Part shown: positions 50,432-60,443 of the stretch, piece after piece
How the letters are laid out: each line of letters opens with the position of its first letter
How positions within the stretch are numbered: the first letter of the stretch is position 1
Assembly (NCBI GenBank): GCA_023254055.1
Contig: JALQYN010000052.1
Span: 38,831-102,830, forward strand
DNA length: 64,000 nucleotides
Direction: 5' to 3'
DNA from: Polaribacter sp.
Lineage (GTDB): Bacteria > Bacteroidota > Bacteroidia > Flavobacteriales > Flavobacteriaceae
Program-made: the position numbers and the translations under genes
Notes under the pieces: generated by a model
Seen by the model: only the letters and a program-made list of their open reading frames with translations
What the model was told of the DNA's origin: nothing
The model's database searches: none

Positions 50432-51631
50432 TTAAAAATGAATATCTACTTGTAATCTGTACATTAGTTGGTTGGTTTTGTTTACCACATCTAAATAACT
50501 AACATCAGATTGAACTTTTAATTTATGACCAACAATGTATTTAGACAACCCAATTGTATATTGATTTTCTGCTCCTTTACTTAAAAATTGATCATAGGTG
50601 ACATTTGTATATCTACCCGAAAGTTCCCAATTATTCTTAAATAAATAACCACTCATTAAATTTAAACTATTTCCTGTTAACACTTTGTCACCGGTTAAAG
50701 AATTGTCAGAATTTTTAGCTAAAGGATCTGCAGCGTCTCTAAAAGCGTATTCTCCCATAAAAGAAAACCCTTTGTATTTTAACATGGTATCAACAAATAA
50801 TGTAGTGATGTTGGTTTGATAAAAACCAGTGTCATTAGTCATATAAGAGCCTTGGTTACTTCTGTTTTTTACTGCATTGTTATTTAAATCATAACTAGCA
50901 GCAAAAGCCCATTTTAAATTTTCTTCTCTTTTTAAATCACCTCCACTATAATCTCCTTTACTGGTAAAATCACCGAAAGGTAAAAGCTCAACTCTAGTTG
51001 TATATTGTAATCCACCTAAATTTCCTGTTGTAACGTTTCTACCTTCACCTTGAGCAATAGAAAAAGCTTCTTTGATTATAAAGTTATCAGAAACATTAAA
51101 ATGATGTCTTAATTGTACACCCATATCTCTGTCTATATTAAATCTGCTGTTTAATAAAGATCTATCAACCAATTGCATGTTTGCAGAAGAAATAACCCTT
51201 TCTCTATTTCCAGGTAGTTTTGTTTGACCCACCCATAAAACAAAATTTTCATGAAAATTCCATTTAAGAACTGCATCTAAAATATATCTTGGGGCATTAC
51301 TTGTATAAACTGAAGCTCCAGAAATATCTCTATTAGAAAGCCCTAATTCTATCTTATATTTTAATTTTGGTGAAAAAGCGAAACCGCTAAATTTTAATCT
51401 GGCTCTTCTAACCAACATTGAAGTTTCTTGGTCAGATAAGCCGCTACCGTTAGAGCTCCAAGTTGAAGTTCCTAAAAATTGCATTCTTGCTCCAATATTC
51501 ATTGACCAAGAATTGTCTTTTCCTTTTAAATCAAAAAGACCTTTTCCAAATTTTGGTGCATTTGATTCTTGCGCACTTAACGTTTTGATAAACAGCACTA
51601 AAAAAACTGCTGTAGTTAAATAAGTTTTCAT
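50432..51631 (-). CDS. Phosphate-selective porin O/P family outer membrane protein
   Basis: Signal peptide, FGKGLFDLKGKDNSWSMNIGARMQFLG, beta-barrel pattern. Confidence 0.88.
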   Translation of the reverse strand: MKTYLTTAVFLVLFIKTLSAQESNAPKFGKGLFDLKGKDNSWSMNIGARMQFLGTSTWSSNGSGLSDQETSMLVRRARLKFSGFAFSPKLKYKIELGLSNRDISGASVYTSNAPRYILDAVLKWNFHENFVLWVGQTKLPGNRERVISSANMQLVDRSLLNSRFNIDRDMGVQLRHHFNVSDNFIIKEAFSIAQGEGRNVTTGNLGGLQYTTRVELLPFGDFTSKGDYSGGDLKREENLKWAFAASYDLNNNAVKNRSNQGSYMTNDTGFYQTNITTLFVDTMLKYKGFSFMGEYAFRDAADPLAKNSDNSLTGDKVLTGNSLNLMSGYLFKNNWELSGRYTNVTYDQFLSKGAENQYTIGLSKYIVGHKLKVQSDVSYLDVVNKTNQLMYRLQVDIHF

Positions 51632-51665
51632 CTAAGTAATAGTTTTTGTCGCTACAAATAACCAG

Positions 51666-51698
51666 CCTTAATGTTAACTTAATGTTACTTTATTGTTA
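51666..51698 (-). promoter_or_regulatory. Candidate Pho box: three tandem 11-bp repeats
   Basis: Plus strand CCTTAATGTTA / ACTTAATGTTA / CTTTATTGTTA. Confidence 0.65.
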
Positions 51699-51708
51699 TT
51701 TTAGCAAC

Positions 51709-51737
51709 AAAAAAAGCTGCCTTCATATGAAGGCAGC
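51709..51737 (-). terminator. Perfect 22-nt palindrome followed by U7 on the minus strand
   Basis: GCTGCCTTCATATGAAGGCAGC then TTTTTTT (minus strand). Confidence 0.85.
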
Positions 51738-51795
51738 AGGATGTACTCATTAATAAAGTCGACAAAAACTAAATACTTAATGAAATACACTAACT
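51709..51795 (-). ncRNA. Candidate about 85-nt small RNA upstream of the porin gene (5' end approximate)
   Basis: TAACTTTG -7 element at 51799-51806 (minus), intrinsic terminator at 51709-51737, no ORF; contains UAGUUUUUGUCG complementary to the porin leader. Confidence 0.45.
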
Positions 51796-51959
51796 AATCA
51801 AAGTTATACTGCAAATATGTACTAGTCATATTATTTGAACGTATATGAAATATTAAATAATTATAAACAATGAAGGCTTAACGTTACTTTTTCATTAAGA
51901 AAGTTAAAATGTAAACCCATCATCTTTGATTAAACAGCTAAAAACACCTTTGCTATTTT

Positions 51960-54005
51960 ATGTCTATCAAAAAAAAATCTAATCACTTAATTTCAGAAAC
52001 AAGTCCCTATTTATTACAGCACGCCTACAATCCTGTAGACTGGTTTGCCTGGAGTTCAGAAACTTTAGCAAAAGCAAAAAAAGAAAATAAGCTGTTGCTT
52101 GTTTCTATTGGGTATTCTTCTTGTCATTGGTGCCATGTGATGGAAAAAGAAAGTTTCGAGAATGATGACGTTGCATCTGTAATGAATCATCATTATATAA
52201 ATATAAAAGTAGACCGAGAAGAGAGACCTGATATTGATCAAATTTATATGAATGCGGTTCAATTGATGACAGGAGCTGGTGGCTGGCCGTTAAATTGTAT
52301 TGCTTTACCAGATGGACGACCTGTTTGGGGTGGCACTTATTTTAAGAAAGAAGAATGGACAACAATCTTAAATCAGATTGGAGACTTGTATCAAAAAAAT
52401 CCGGAAAAAGTTATTGAGTACGCCGAAAAGCTAACAGAAGGAATTCAACAATCTAGTCTCATAACTTTGAATACAGAAAAAACCGTTTTCACAAAAGAAT
52501 ATGTAAACGAAACTGTAAAAAAATGGAGCATCTATTTTGATGAAGAATTGGGTGGATTTAACAAAGCTCCGAAATTTCCAATGCCAAATAATTATCATTT
52601 CTTGTTAAGACATGCCTCTCAAAACAAGAATGAGTCACTTTTAAAATATGTTAATACAACGCTAACAAAAATGGCACAAGGCGGTATTTTTGATCATGTT
52701 GGAGGTGGGTTTTCTAGATATGCTGTAGATACAAAATGGCATATTCCTCATTTCGAAAAAATGCTTTATGATAATGGTCAGTTGGTAAGTTTATTTGCTG
52801 ATGCCTTTTTAATTACAAAAAACCTATTGTATAAAGAAACGGTATATGGCACACTAAAGTTTATAGAACGTGAAATGTTAGATGCTTCAGGTGGATTTTA
52901 TACAGCCATAGATGCAGATAGTTTAAATGATAAAAGTGAATTACAAGAAGGTGCTTATTATGTTTGGAGAAAAGAAGAGTTACAAATTCTTTTAAAGAAT
53001 GATTTTGATATGTTTTCTGATTACTACAATATAAATTCATACGGTTTTTGGGAGCACGGTTTGTATCATTTAACCAAAAATAACTCTGATGAAAATTTTG
53101 CAAAAAATCATGGAATATCTATTTCAGAAATAAAAAAGAAAGTTGCTCTGTGGAAATCTATTTTATTAAAAGAAAGAGAGAAAAGAACATATCCAAGATT
53201 AGACGATAAAATACTAACCTCTTGGAATGGCATGATGTTAAAGGGATATGTAGATGCCTATCGTGTTTTTAATGATCAACATTTTTTAGATGTAGCCATA
53301 AAAAATGCGCATTTTTTAGAAATGCAAATGCTTAAAGAAGATGGAACTTTATATAGAAATTATAAAAACGGACAAGCCTCAATAAACGGATACTTAGAAG
53401 ATTATGGAACGGTTATTGATGCTTTCATTTCTTTATACGAAGTAACTTTAGATGAAAAATGGTTGATGCTTTCGAAAAATCTAACAGATACTTGTTTTGA
53501 CTATTTTTTTAATTCATCGACGAGTATGTTTTATTTTACATCAAATAAAGATTTAGAATTAATTGTTAGAAAAACTGAAACAGAAGACAATGTAATGCCT
53601 TCTTCTAATTCGATGATGGCTAAGAATTTATTTAAACTAGGTCATTTTTTTGAAAATGAACACTACATAAACACTAGCAAACAGATGTTGAGCAATATGA
53701 CTAGTACAATTCAGAATTTTGGCTCTGCATATTCTAATTGGCTAGATTTATATAGTAATTTTTCAGAAAACTATTTTGAAATTGCTATAAGTGGTGAGAA
53801 CGCAAAAGAAAAACTTCTAGAACTTAATCAAAAGTATATTCCCAATAAATTAATTTGCGGAAGTGAAACAAAAAGTAATTTGCCTTTATTAAAGAATAGA
53901 TACGTAAAAAATAAAACACAACTATATGTCTGTGTAAATAAAATATGTAATTTGCCTACAGAAAAAACAAACGTTGCAATGAATCAGATAATTGAAAAAG
54001 TATGA
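51960..54005 (+). CDS. Thioredoxin domain-containing protein (DUF255/YyaL family)
   Basis: [59 protein letters not shown]. Confidence 0.95.
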   Translation: MSIKKKSNHLISETSPYLLQHAYNPVDWFAWSSETLAKAKKENKLLLVSIGYSSCHWCHVMEKESFENDDVASVMNHHYINIKVDREERPDIDQIYMNAVQLMTGAGGWPLNCIALPDGRPVWGGTYFKKEEWTTILNQIGDLYQKNPEKVIEYAEKLTEGIQQSSLITLNTEKTVFTKEYVNETVKKWSIYFDEELGGFNKAPKFPMPNNYHFLLRHASQNKNESLLKYVNTTLTKMAQGGIFDHVGGGFSRYAVDTKWHIPHFEKMLYDNGQLVSLFADAFLITKNLLYKETVYGTLKFIEREMLDASGGFYTAIDADSLNDKSELQEGAYYVWRKEELQILLKNDFDMFSDYYNINSYGFWEHGLYHLTKNNSDENFAKNHGISISEIKKKVALWKSILLKEREKRTYPRLDDKILTSWNGMMLKGYVDAYRVFNDQHFLDVAIKNAHFLEMQMLKEDGTLYRNYKNGQASINGYLEDYGTVIDAFISLYEVTLDEKWLMLSKNLTDTCFDYFFNSSTSMFYFTSNKDLELIVRKTETEDNVMPSSNSMMAKNLFKLGHFFENEHYINTSKQMLSNMTSTIQNFGSAYSNWLDLYSNFSENYFEIAISGENAKEKLLELNQKYIPNKLICGSETKSNLPLLKNRYVKNKTQLYVCVNKICNLPTEKTNVAMNQIIEKV

Positions 54006-54364
54006 CAATAGCAATTACATTTCTTGTTGCATTAGTTGCATTAGAACATTTTTATTTTTTAATATTAGAAATGTTTTTATGGACAAAGCCCAGAGGCATC
54101 AAAACCTTTGGATTAAAATCTAAAGAGTTTGCAGAAGAAACAAAAGTTTTGGCTGCTAATCAAGGTTTGTACAATGGTTTTTTAAGTGCTGGATTGATTT
54201 GGTCTGTACTAACAAAAGATGTAAACGTTAGCTTATTTTTTTTAAGTTGTGTAATTATTGCAGGTGTTTATGGTGCTTATTCAACAAAAAAGATAAGACT
54301 CTTTTATATTCAATCAATTCCATCTATTTTAGCAGTTATATTAATACTCATAAATTTAAATTAA
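54002..54364 (+). CDS. DUF1304 family membrane protein
   Basis: [36 protein letters not shown]. Confidence 0.88.
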   Translation: MTIAITFLVALVALEHFYFLILEMFLWTKPRGIKTFGLKSKEFAEETKVLAANQGLYNGFLSAGLIWSVLTKDVNVSLFFLSCVIIAGVYGAYSTKKIRLFYIQSIPSILAVILILINLN

Positions 54365-54365
54365 C

Positions 54366-55172
54366 ATGGAAAAGTATTTAGAGATCGCTGGGAATTTTTT
54401 AATGACCTATGGACCAAACATCTTAACAGCATTATTAATTTTACTAATTGGTTTATTTGTTATTAACCTGCTTGTAAAAGTGTCTAAAAAAATAATGACA
54501 AAAAGTAATGTAGATCTTACATTGCAAAAATTTTTAAGCGATTTATTAAGCTGGATATTAAAAGCATTATTAATAATTACAGTAATTTCTAAACTTGGAG
54601 TGCCAACCACCTCTTTTGTTGCCATTATTGGAGCTGCTGGTTTGGCTGTTGGTCTAGCTCTACAAGGTTCTTTAGCAAATTTTGCAGGTGGAGCTTTAAT
54701 CATGATTTTTAAACCATTTAAAATTGGTGATTTTATTACAGCTCAGGGAGAATCTGGTACTGTAAAAAGTATAGAAATTTTTACAACCAAATTGAATACA
54801 GTAGACAATAAAGAAATTATCATTCCTAACGGAGCATTATCTAACAGTAATATTGTTAATTTTTCTACAGAAGAAAATCGTAGAGTTGACTTAAAATTTG
54901 GAGTTTCTTATGACGCTGATATTAAAGAAACCAAAAATGTACTTACATCAATTGTAAACAATCATCCATTAATTTTAAAAGATCCTGCTCCAGCAATATT
55001 ACTTACTGAATTAGGAGATAGTTCTATTAATTTTGCGGTACGTTCTTGGGTGAAATCAAGCGATTATTGGACCGTTTATACACAAGTTTTAGAACAAACA
55101 AAAGAAGCATTAGATAAAGCGAATATAGAAATTCCTTATCCACATCAAGTAGTCATTAGAAAAAACACATAA
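54366..55172 (+). CDS. Small-conductance mechanosensitive channel (MscS family)
   Basis: TTSFVAIIGAAGLAVGLALQGSLANFAGGALIMIFKPFKIGDFI. Confidence 0.95.
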   Translation: MEKYLEIAGNFLMTYGPNILTALLILLIGLFVINLLVKVSKKIMTKSNVDLTLQKFLSDLLSWILKALLIITVISKLGVPTTSFVAIIGAAGLAVGLALQGSLANFAGGALIMIFKPFKIGDFITAQGESGTVKSIEIFTTKLNTVDNKEIIIPNGALSNSNIVNFSTEENRRVDLKFGVSYDADIKETKNVLTSIVNNHPLILKDPAPAILLTELGDSSINFAVRSWVKSSDYWTVYTQVLEQTKEALDKANIEIPYPHQVVIRKNT

Positions 55173-55176
55173 AAAA

Positions 55177-55866
55177 ATGAAAAACTTAAAATACACAATT
55201 ACAGTATTATTTTTATCAATAGGATTTTTTGTTAATGCTCAAAACGAAGCAAATTTTGCATTAGAAGGAGGAAACTCGTTTTTAACGATCAAACAAAAAT
55301 TTGATGGTAAAATAAAGGGAAGTTTATTTATCAACGAAAACTTTGAAAGCGTTAAAATTGACGACATCCCAATTCAATATCCTGCAAGATATAATGGGTA
55401 TACCGATAATTTTGAGGTTAAGCATCTGGGTAAAGTAAAGTATATTGTACCTTCTTTAGAAAGTAAAGTACAAGTACATTTTACAAACTCAAATAAAACT
55501 TATAAAATCTATAAGTATCTATACAAAGGAGATTTAAAAGCTGGTTTTTTTGTGATATTAAGTAAAGGAAAAAACTACGATTTTACTTTAAAAGAAAAAA
55601 TAGTGTATGTAGAAGAACAAAAACCTAAAACTCCTTATGAAAAATATAAAAACCCAGAATTAAAAAGAGTAAAAGACACTTACTATTTAAGATTAAAAGG
55701 GTCTGATGCACTAAGTGAAATTAGACTTAGAAAAAAAGACGTTATTAAGTTTTTTGGAAACGACTCAAAAATGGTTTCTTCTATAATTAAAAAGAACAAA
55801 TTAAATGTCAAAAAAGAAGAAGACATGATTCAGTTATTAAAACTATATGATAATCAAACACGATAA
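55177..55866 (+). CDS. Uncharacterised secreted protein, paralog 1
   Basis: Signal peptide ...GFFVNAQ; similar layout to 55908-56579. Confidence 0.75.
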   Translation: MKNLKYTITVLFLSIGFFVNAQNEANFALEGGNSFLTIKQKFDGKIKGSLFINENFESVKIDDIPIQYPARYNGYTDNFEVKHLGKVKYIVPSLESKVQVHFTNSNKTYKIYKYLYKGDLKAGFFVILSKGKNYDFTLKEKIVYVEEQKPKTPYEKYKNPELKRVKDTYYLRLKGSDALSEIRLRKKDVIKFFGNDSKMVSSIIKKNKLNVKKEEDMIQLLKLYDNQTR

Positions 55867-55907
55867 TTATTAATCAATAAAATTGCTATTAACATAAAAC
55901 AGAAATT

Positions 55908-56579
55908 ATGAAATCTATTCTATTAACAATGTTGTTTATTTCTACAGTTGCTTTTTCACAAGTAAATCAAATAAACAATTTACGAGATGTATATACCTTA
56001 AAATCTGACATAGACAGAAGTCTTGATCAATTTGGCCCAGATGTAAAAGGTTCGCCTTTTATTCATTCAGAATACCAAAATATTAAAATTAAAGGTGTTG
56101 CAATGAAAGGAAAATACAATGCAAATCAAGATTATATTGAAGTAGACAATAAAGGAGAAATTATTTTCTTTGTACCTTCTATGGAGCATAGATATGATGT
56201 GCTATTTACCGATGAAAACATCACTTACAGAGCTTTTGAGTATGAAAATTTAAAATTTGGTTTTTATAAAATTTTAGCAAAAAACGATAAAGCTTTTTTA
56301 CTAAGTAAACAGTTTATAAAATTTTACCCAGAAGTAAAACCAAAAAGTAATTTCGAAACGCTAAAACCAGCTAAATTTGAAAGAAAAAAAGATGTTTATT
56401 ATATAAAGCTAAGCGATCAAGATATTGTTATTGAATTGCCAACTAGAAAAAGTAAGTTTTTAGACGTTTTTAATTCTAAATCTAATGCTGTTAAGAGTTT
56501 TATCAAAAAAGAAAGATTGGGGATAAAGAAAGAAGAAGATTTAATTAAAATTTTTAATTTTTATGCTTCATTAAAATAA
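55908..56579 (+). CDS. Uncharacterised secreted protein, paralog 2
   Basis: Signal peptide ...STVAFSQ; shared KGSxFI.E....KI, G.....FVPS.E, L.VKKEEDMIQLL / LGIKKEEDLIKIF. Confidence 0.75.
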   Translation: MKSILLTMLFISTVAFSQVNQINNLRDVYTLKSDIDRSLDQFGPDVKGSPFIHSEYQNIKIKGVAMKGKYNANQDYIEVDNKGEIIFFVPSMEHRYDVLFTDENITYRAFEYENLKFGFYKILAKNDKAFLLSKQFIKFYPEVKPKSNFETLKPAKFERKKDVYYIKLSDQDIVIELPTRKSKFLDVFNSKSNAVKSFIKKERLGIKKEEDLIKIFNFYASLK

Positions 56580-57257
56580 TTAAATTTTCTTTTTCTGAGG
56601 AACAACAATAAAATCCTTTAAGTAAAAAGGTTCAAAATAAGCGACATCTTCGATGTCGTTTTTTTTATACTTATCATACGATAAAATACTCATTTCTTTT
56701 GCTGAAGGATACTTAGAATCTACAAATACTGCATTGGAATGCGTAATTGAGGTTTTGCATTTTTCTGCACCATCACCTAAAAAATAAACTTTTGAAGCTG
56801 CTAAATAATTTAAAAAAGACATTTCATTTATTACTTCTGCTTTAATTTCTCTTATTTGAATATTTTCAGAATCAAAAACAGCTGAATATACCTCCATTCT
56901 TCGAGCATCAAGCATGGGTACAACAAGTGCGTTTTCAGTTGAAATTGATAACGCAAGAGATTGTAATGTGTGTATTGAAATTAAAGGTATGTTTAATGCA
57001 AAACACAACCCTTTAGCCGCAGAAACTCCAATTCTTAATCCAGTGTAAGAACCTGGTCCCTTACTCACAGCAATTGCATTTAGTTGTTCGGAAGTAATAT
57101 TAGCTTCACGAATCACATCGTTTATAAAAGGATGTAGAACTTCTGCATGTGAATAATTGCCATTGTTTAATTCTTTAATAGCAACTATTTCTCCGTTTTT
57201 AGAAATACAAACAGAACAGTTTTTTGTTGAAGTCTCAATATTTAAAATATAAGCCAA
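56580..57257 (-). CDS. tsaB: tRNA threonylcarbamoyladenosine biosynthesis protein TsaB
   Basis: AYILNIETSTKNCSV; AVSKGPGSYTGLRIGVSAAKGLC; TTG start after the TATCTTTG element at 57273-57280 (minus); ORF track begins 57302. Confidence 0.93.
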   Translation of the reverse strand: MAYILNIETSTKNCSVCISKNGEIVAIKELNNGNYSHAEVLHPFINDVIREANITSEQLNAIAVSKGPGSYTGLRIGVSAAKGLCFALNIPLISIHTLQSLALSISTENALVVPMLDARRMEVYSAVFDSENIQIREIKAEVINEMSFLNYLAASKVYFLGDGAEKCKTSITHSNAVFVDSKYPSAKEMSILSYDKYKKNDIEDVAYFEPFYLKDFIVVPQKKKI

Positions 57258-57395
57258 TAGAATCGTTTTTGGCAAAGATACATTAAGCATCAAAAAAAAC
57301 ATATAGTTTATTATTATTCCTTAATATTGAAATAAAATTTTGAAAGAACGTTTAGCATTGCTACTTTTACCATTGAAATACAATAAAATACACTT

Positions 57396-58592
57396 TTGAA
57401 AAGTAATTTAAAATACTTTATTGGTCTCTTTATTATACTGTTAAGCAGTTTTGTGCTTAGTACAAATACGAAAAAACCAGAGCCGAAAATAGTGCTTAAA
57501 GAAGCTATTGTAGATTCTACAAATAATACTAAAACAGAGGTTGTTTTAAAAAAATTCTCGAAGAAAGAAACCAAGAAAGTAACTCATAAATTAGATTCTC
57601 TACTAAAAAGAATAAATAAAAGACATGATTTTCATGGTTCTATTTTAGTTGCAAAAAAAGGAAAGTTGGTATATCAAAATCAAATTGGATATGCAGATTT
57701 TAGAAAAAAAAGTGATTTAAGCGAAGCCTCTATTTATCAATTAGCATCTGTAAGTAAACAATTTACAGCTGCATCCATAATGATATTAAAGGAAAGAAAT
57801 CAATTAAAATTAACGGATACAATAACCACCTATTTCCCAAAATTTCCTTTTAAGAATATTACAATTCAACATTTATTAAATCACACTTCTGGATTACCAA
57901 ATTATTTTTGGGTTGCAGAAAATGAATGGAAGAAAAACAAAGCTCCTACAAATATTGAAATGATGGAATTTTTAGAAACAAGTAAAGTTTCTAAGTTTTC
58001 ATGGCCTGGAAGAAAATTTGATTATTCAAACACTGGGTATTTCGTTTTAGCTTCACTTATAGAAAAAATATCTGAAATGAGTTATTCAGAATTCTTGGAT
58101 GCTAACATTTTTAAGCCCTTAAAAATGAATGATTCTTTTGCTTTTAGTTTTCAAAATGACACACTAAGATCAAATCAATTAATTGGCTATAGATTGTATC
58201 GTGGTTGGAGGCACAGAACAATTCCAAATACAATTAACGACGCAATTGTTGGTGATAAGAATATTTACGCCACAAGTAAAGATTTACTTAAGTGGGTAAA
58301 TGGACTTAATAGTGGAAAAATTATCTCTAAAGAGTCATTAGAGCTAATGTACGCTAAAGGAAAAACCAAGTATGGAAGAAAAATACCTTACGGTTTTGGT
58401 TTTCGAATTAATGAAAAAAATGATGAGAAAATCGTGTATCATTTTGGAAAGTGGAATGGGTTTAGCACTGGTATAACGCAATATCAAGAAGATGATTTAG
58501 TTGTTATTATATTAGAACATACTAGTTACCGATCTATGGATTATTTAAATAAACAGATTAAAAAAATTGTTGAAGAAAATTTCGACTCTTAA
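57396..58592 (+). CDS. Serine hydrolase (beta-lactamase class C family)
   Basis: LASVSKQFTAASIMIL (SxxK), YSNTGYFVLA (YxN). Confidence 0.9.
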   Translation: MKSNLKYFIGLFIILLSSFVLSTNTKKPEPKIVLKEAIVDSTNNTKTEVVLKKFSKKETKKVTHKLDSLLKRINKRHDFHGSILVAKKGKLVYQNQIGYADFRKKSDLSEASIYQLASVSKQFTAASIMILKERNQLKLTDTITTYFPKFPFKNITIQHLLNHTSGLPNYFWVAENEWKKNKAPTNIEMMEFLETSKVSKFSWPGRKFDYSNTGYFVLASLIEKISEMSYSEFLDANIFKPLKMNDSFAFSFQNDTLRSNQLIGYRLYRGWRHRTIPNTINDAIVGDKNIYATSKDLLKWVNGLNSGKIISKESLELMYAKGKTKYGRKIPYGFGFRINEKNDEKIVYHFGKWNGFSTGITQYQEDDLVVIILEHTSYRSMDYLNKQIKKIVEENFDS

Positions 58593-58665
58593 CATCAGAA
58601 AATAATTTCATAAAAAATCCCTAAGAAATTTCTTAGGGATTTTTTTATCTTTTATTAAATCATAC

Positions 58666-60000
58666 TTACTCTATAACTGATTCTCCGAAATAAAATTTCA
58701 ACACTTTTGACTTAAATACATAATCGTACTTTGCTCTAATTAATGTTGATTCTGCATTTACCAACCTGTTTCTTACCTGATCGAACTCAAATAATGTAAT
58801 GGCTTCATAGTTATATCTCTGTTGTGCATTTTTAAATGCTTCTTGCTGTGCTTGTAATGATAATCTAGCTGCTTCATAACTTTTTAAGGCTGCTTTTGCA
58901 TCTAAAAAGGCTCTCTGAATTGTTTGTTGTAAACGCAATTTTTCGCTTTCAAAAGTTAACTCAGATTTTTCTTTACTTATAATCGCTTTGTTTAGGTTTA
59001 CTTTATTCTGAAATCTATTGAAAATAGGAATACTTAATGATAAGCCTAATCCATATCCAAAGTTATCATTTAACTGCTTAAAGAAATAATCATTTCGTTG
59101 CCCTTGAAAAATAGTAAATCGATGACTATAATTAGTTCCTGCGCTTGCAGAAGCAGTTACCGTTGGTAAAAAACCACTTTTAGCAATTGCAATACCTAAT
59201 TCGCCTTTTTCAATACCAACCTTTGCATTTAATATTTCTGGCCTTGTTTCAACTGCTTTTTTATATACTGCGTCTGGACTTTTAAATAATAAGGAAGCAG
59301 AAGGTGCTCCTACATCAATTTTTTCTACATCAAAATTGTCAGGATCTACTTGTAATAATTGAGCAAGACCTAATAAAGCGATGTTTAAAGTATTTTCTAA
59401 AGAAACAACGTTTTGTATATCGTTTGCGTATGCAGATTGGGCATTTAATAATTCTCCTTTAGGTTTAGAGCCTGCATCTACTTGACTTTTAGAAATCTCG
59501 ATTTGCTTTTTACTTATTTCTGCTTGAACTTTTGCAACCGATAAATTCTCTTTTGCAAATAAAATATTTAAATAAGAATTAACTACATTTAAAGAAATAT
59601 CATCTTTAATTTTTTGTAAATTCAATTGGCTTCCAACAGCATTTAATTTTGCGTCCTTATAAGAATTTAACAATCTAAATCCGTTAAAAACGGTAATCCC
59701 ACTTCGTAAACTATAAGAAGAACTAAAACTAGTAGAAGATATTCTACCATTACTTACTGGATCAATAGTAGATCCAAAATTTAAATTGGCTCCAGATGAT
59801 GCGTTTAAATTTGGTAAAAAATTTCCTTTAGCTCCGGCAACACTTTCGTTAAAATTTTCTAAATCTAACTCGCTTTGTTTAATGCTGATATTATTTTTTA
59901 ATGCATATTCGACAGCTTCTTTTAAATTCCATTTCTTTTGTGAAACTCCAGAAAATGAAAATGCAATTAGTGCAACACCTATTAAAATTTTAGTTTTCAT
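58666..60000 (-). CDS. TolC family outer membrane protein (no MFP/RND partner adjacent)
   Basis: WNLKEAVEYALKNNISIKQSELDLEN...; OEP repeats. Confidence 0.92.
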   Translation of the reverse strand: MKTKILIGVALIAFSFSGVSQKKWNLKEAVEYALKNNISIKQSELDLENFNESVAGAKGNFLPNLNASSGANLNFGSTIDPVSNGRISSTSFSSSYSLRSGITVFNGFRLLNSYKDAKLNAVGSQLNLQKIKDDISLNVVNSYLNILFAKENLSVAKVQAEISKKQIEISKSQVDAGSKPKGELLNAQSAYANDIQNVVSLENTLNIALLGLAQLLQVDPDNFDVEKIDVGAPSASLLFKSPDAVYKKAVETRPEILNAKVGIEKGELGIAIAKSGFLPTVTASASAGTNYSHRFTIFQGQRNDYFFKQLNDNFGYGLGLSLSIPIFNRFQNKVNLNKAIISKEKSELTFESEKLRLQQTIQRAFLDAKAALKSYEAARLSLQAQQEAFKNAQQRYNYEAITLFEFDQVRNRLVNAESTLIRAKYDYVFKSKVLKFYFGESVIE

Positions 60001-60227
60001 GTATTTTTTATTATGCTTTATATTTCAGTTCAGTTATAGACACAAATAGTGAGCCTAAATAAAAAAATTTATAACAATTTGTTTATCAGTAAGTTAGTGT
60101 TAACGTGCGTTTTTATAACTGTTTGATTTCGAACACGTGTGGATAAAACCAGACATTTTTTGTACTCTTCATCGCTAATATGACGAACAAAAGTAGAATA
60201 TGTTACAGGTTTTTTGTTTTTAAAGAA

Positions 60228-60443
60228 CTAACTTTTAATTCTTTTCTTATATCTGAATAAAACATAAGCTAAAAGAGCAACAAGAATATAAGGAAAAGCC
60301 ATTAAATAAGTAATTCCAGAATTGATTCCTTCTGCCATTTCTTGCCCACCATTTTCTACAACGGCTTTACACATTGCACATTGTGCTTTTGTATCAATTG
60401 TAAATAAGAGAACCAGAACAATTATACTTTTTTTCATAATCAA
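60228..60443 (-). CDS. Small membrane protein with CAMC motif, oxidase-cluster associated
   Basis: TKAQCAMCKAVVENGGQEMAEGINSGITYLMAFPYILVALLAY. Confidence 0.75.
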   Translation of the reverse strand: MIMKKSIIVLVLLFTIDTKAQCAMCKAVVENGGQEMAEGINSGITYLMAFPYILVALLAYVLFRYKKRIKS

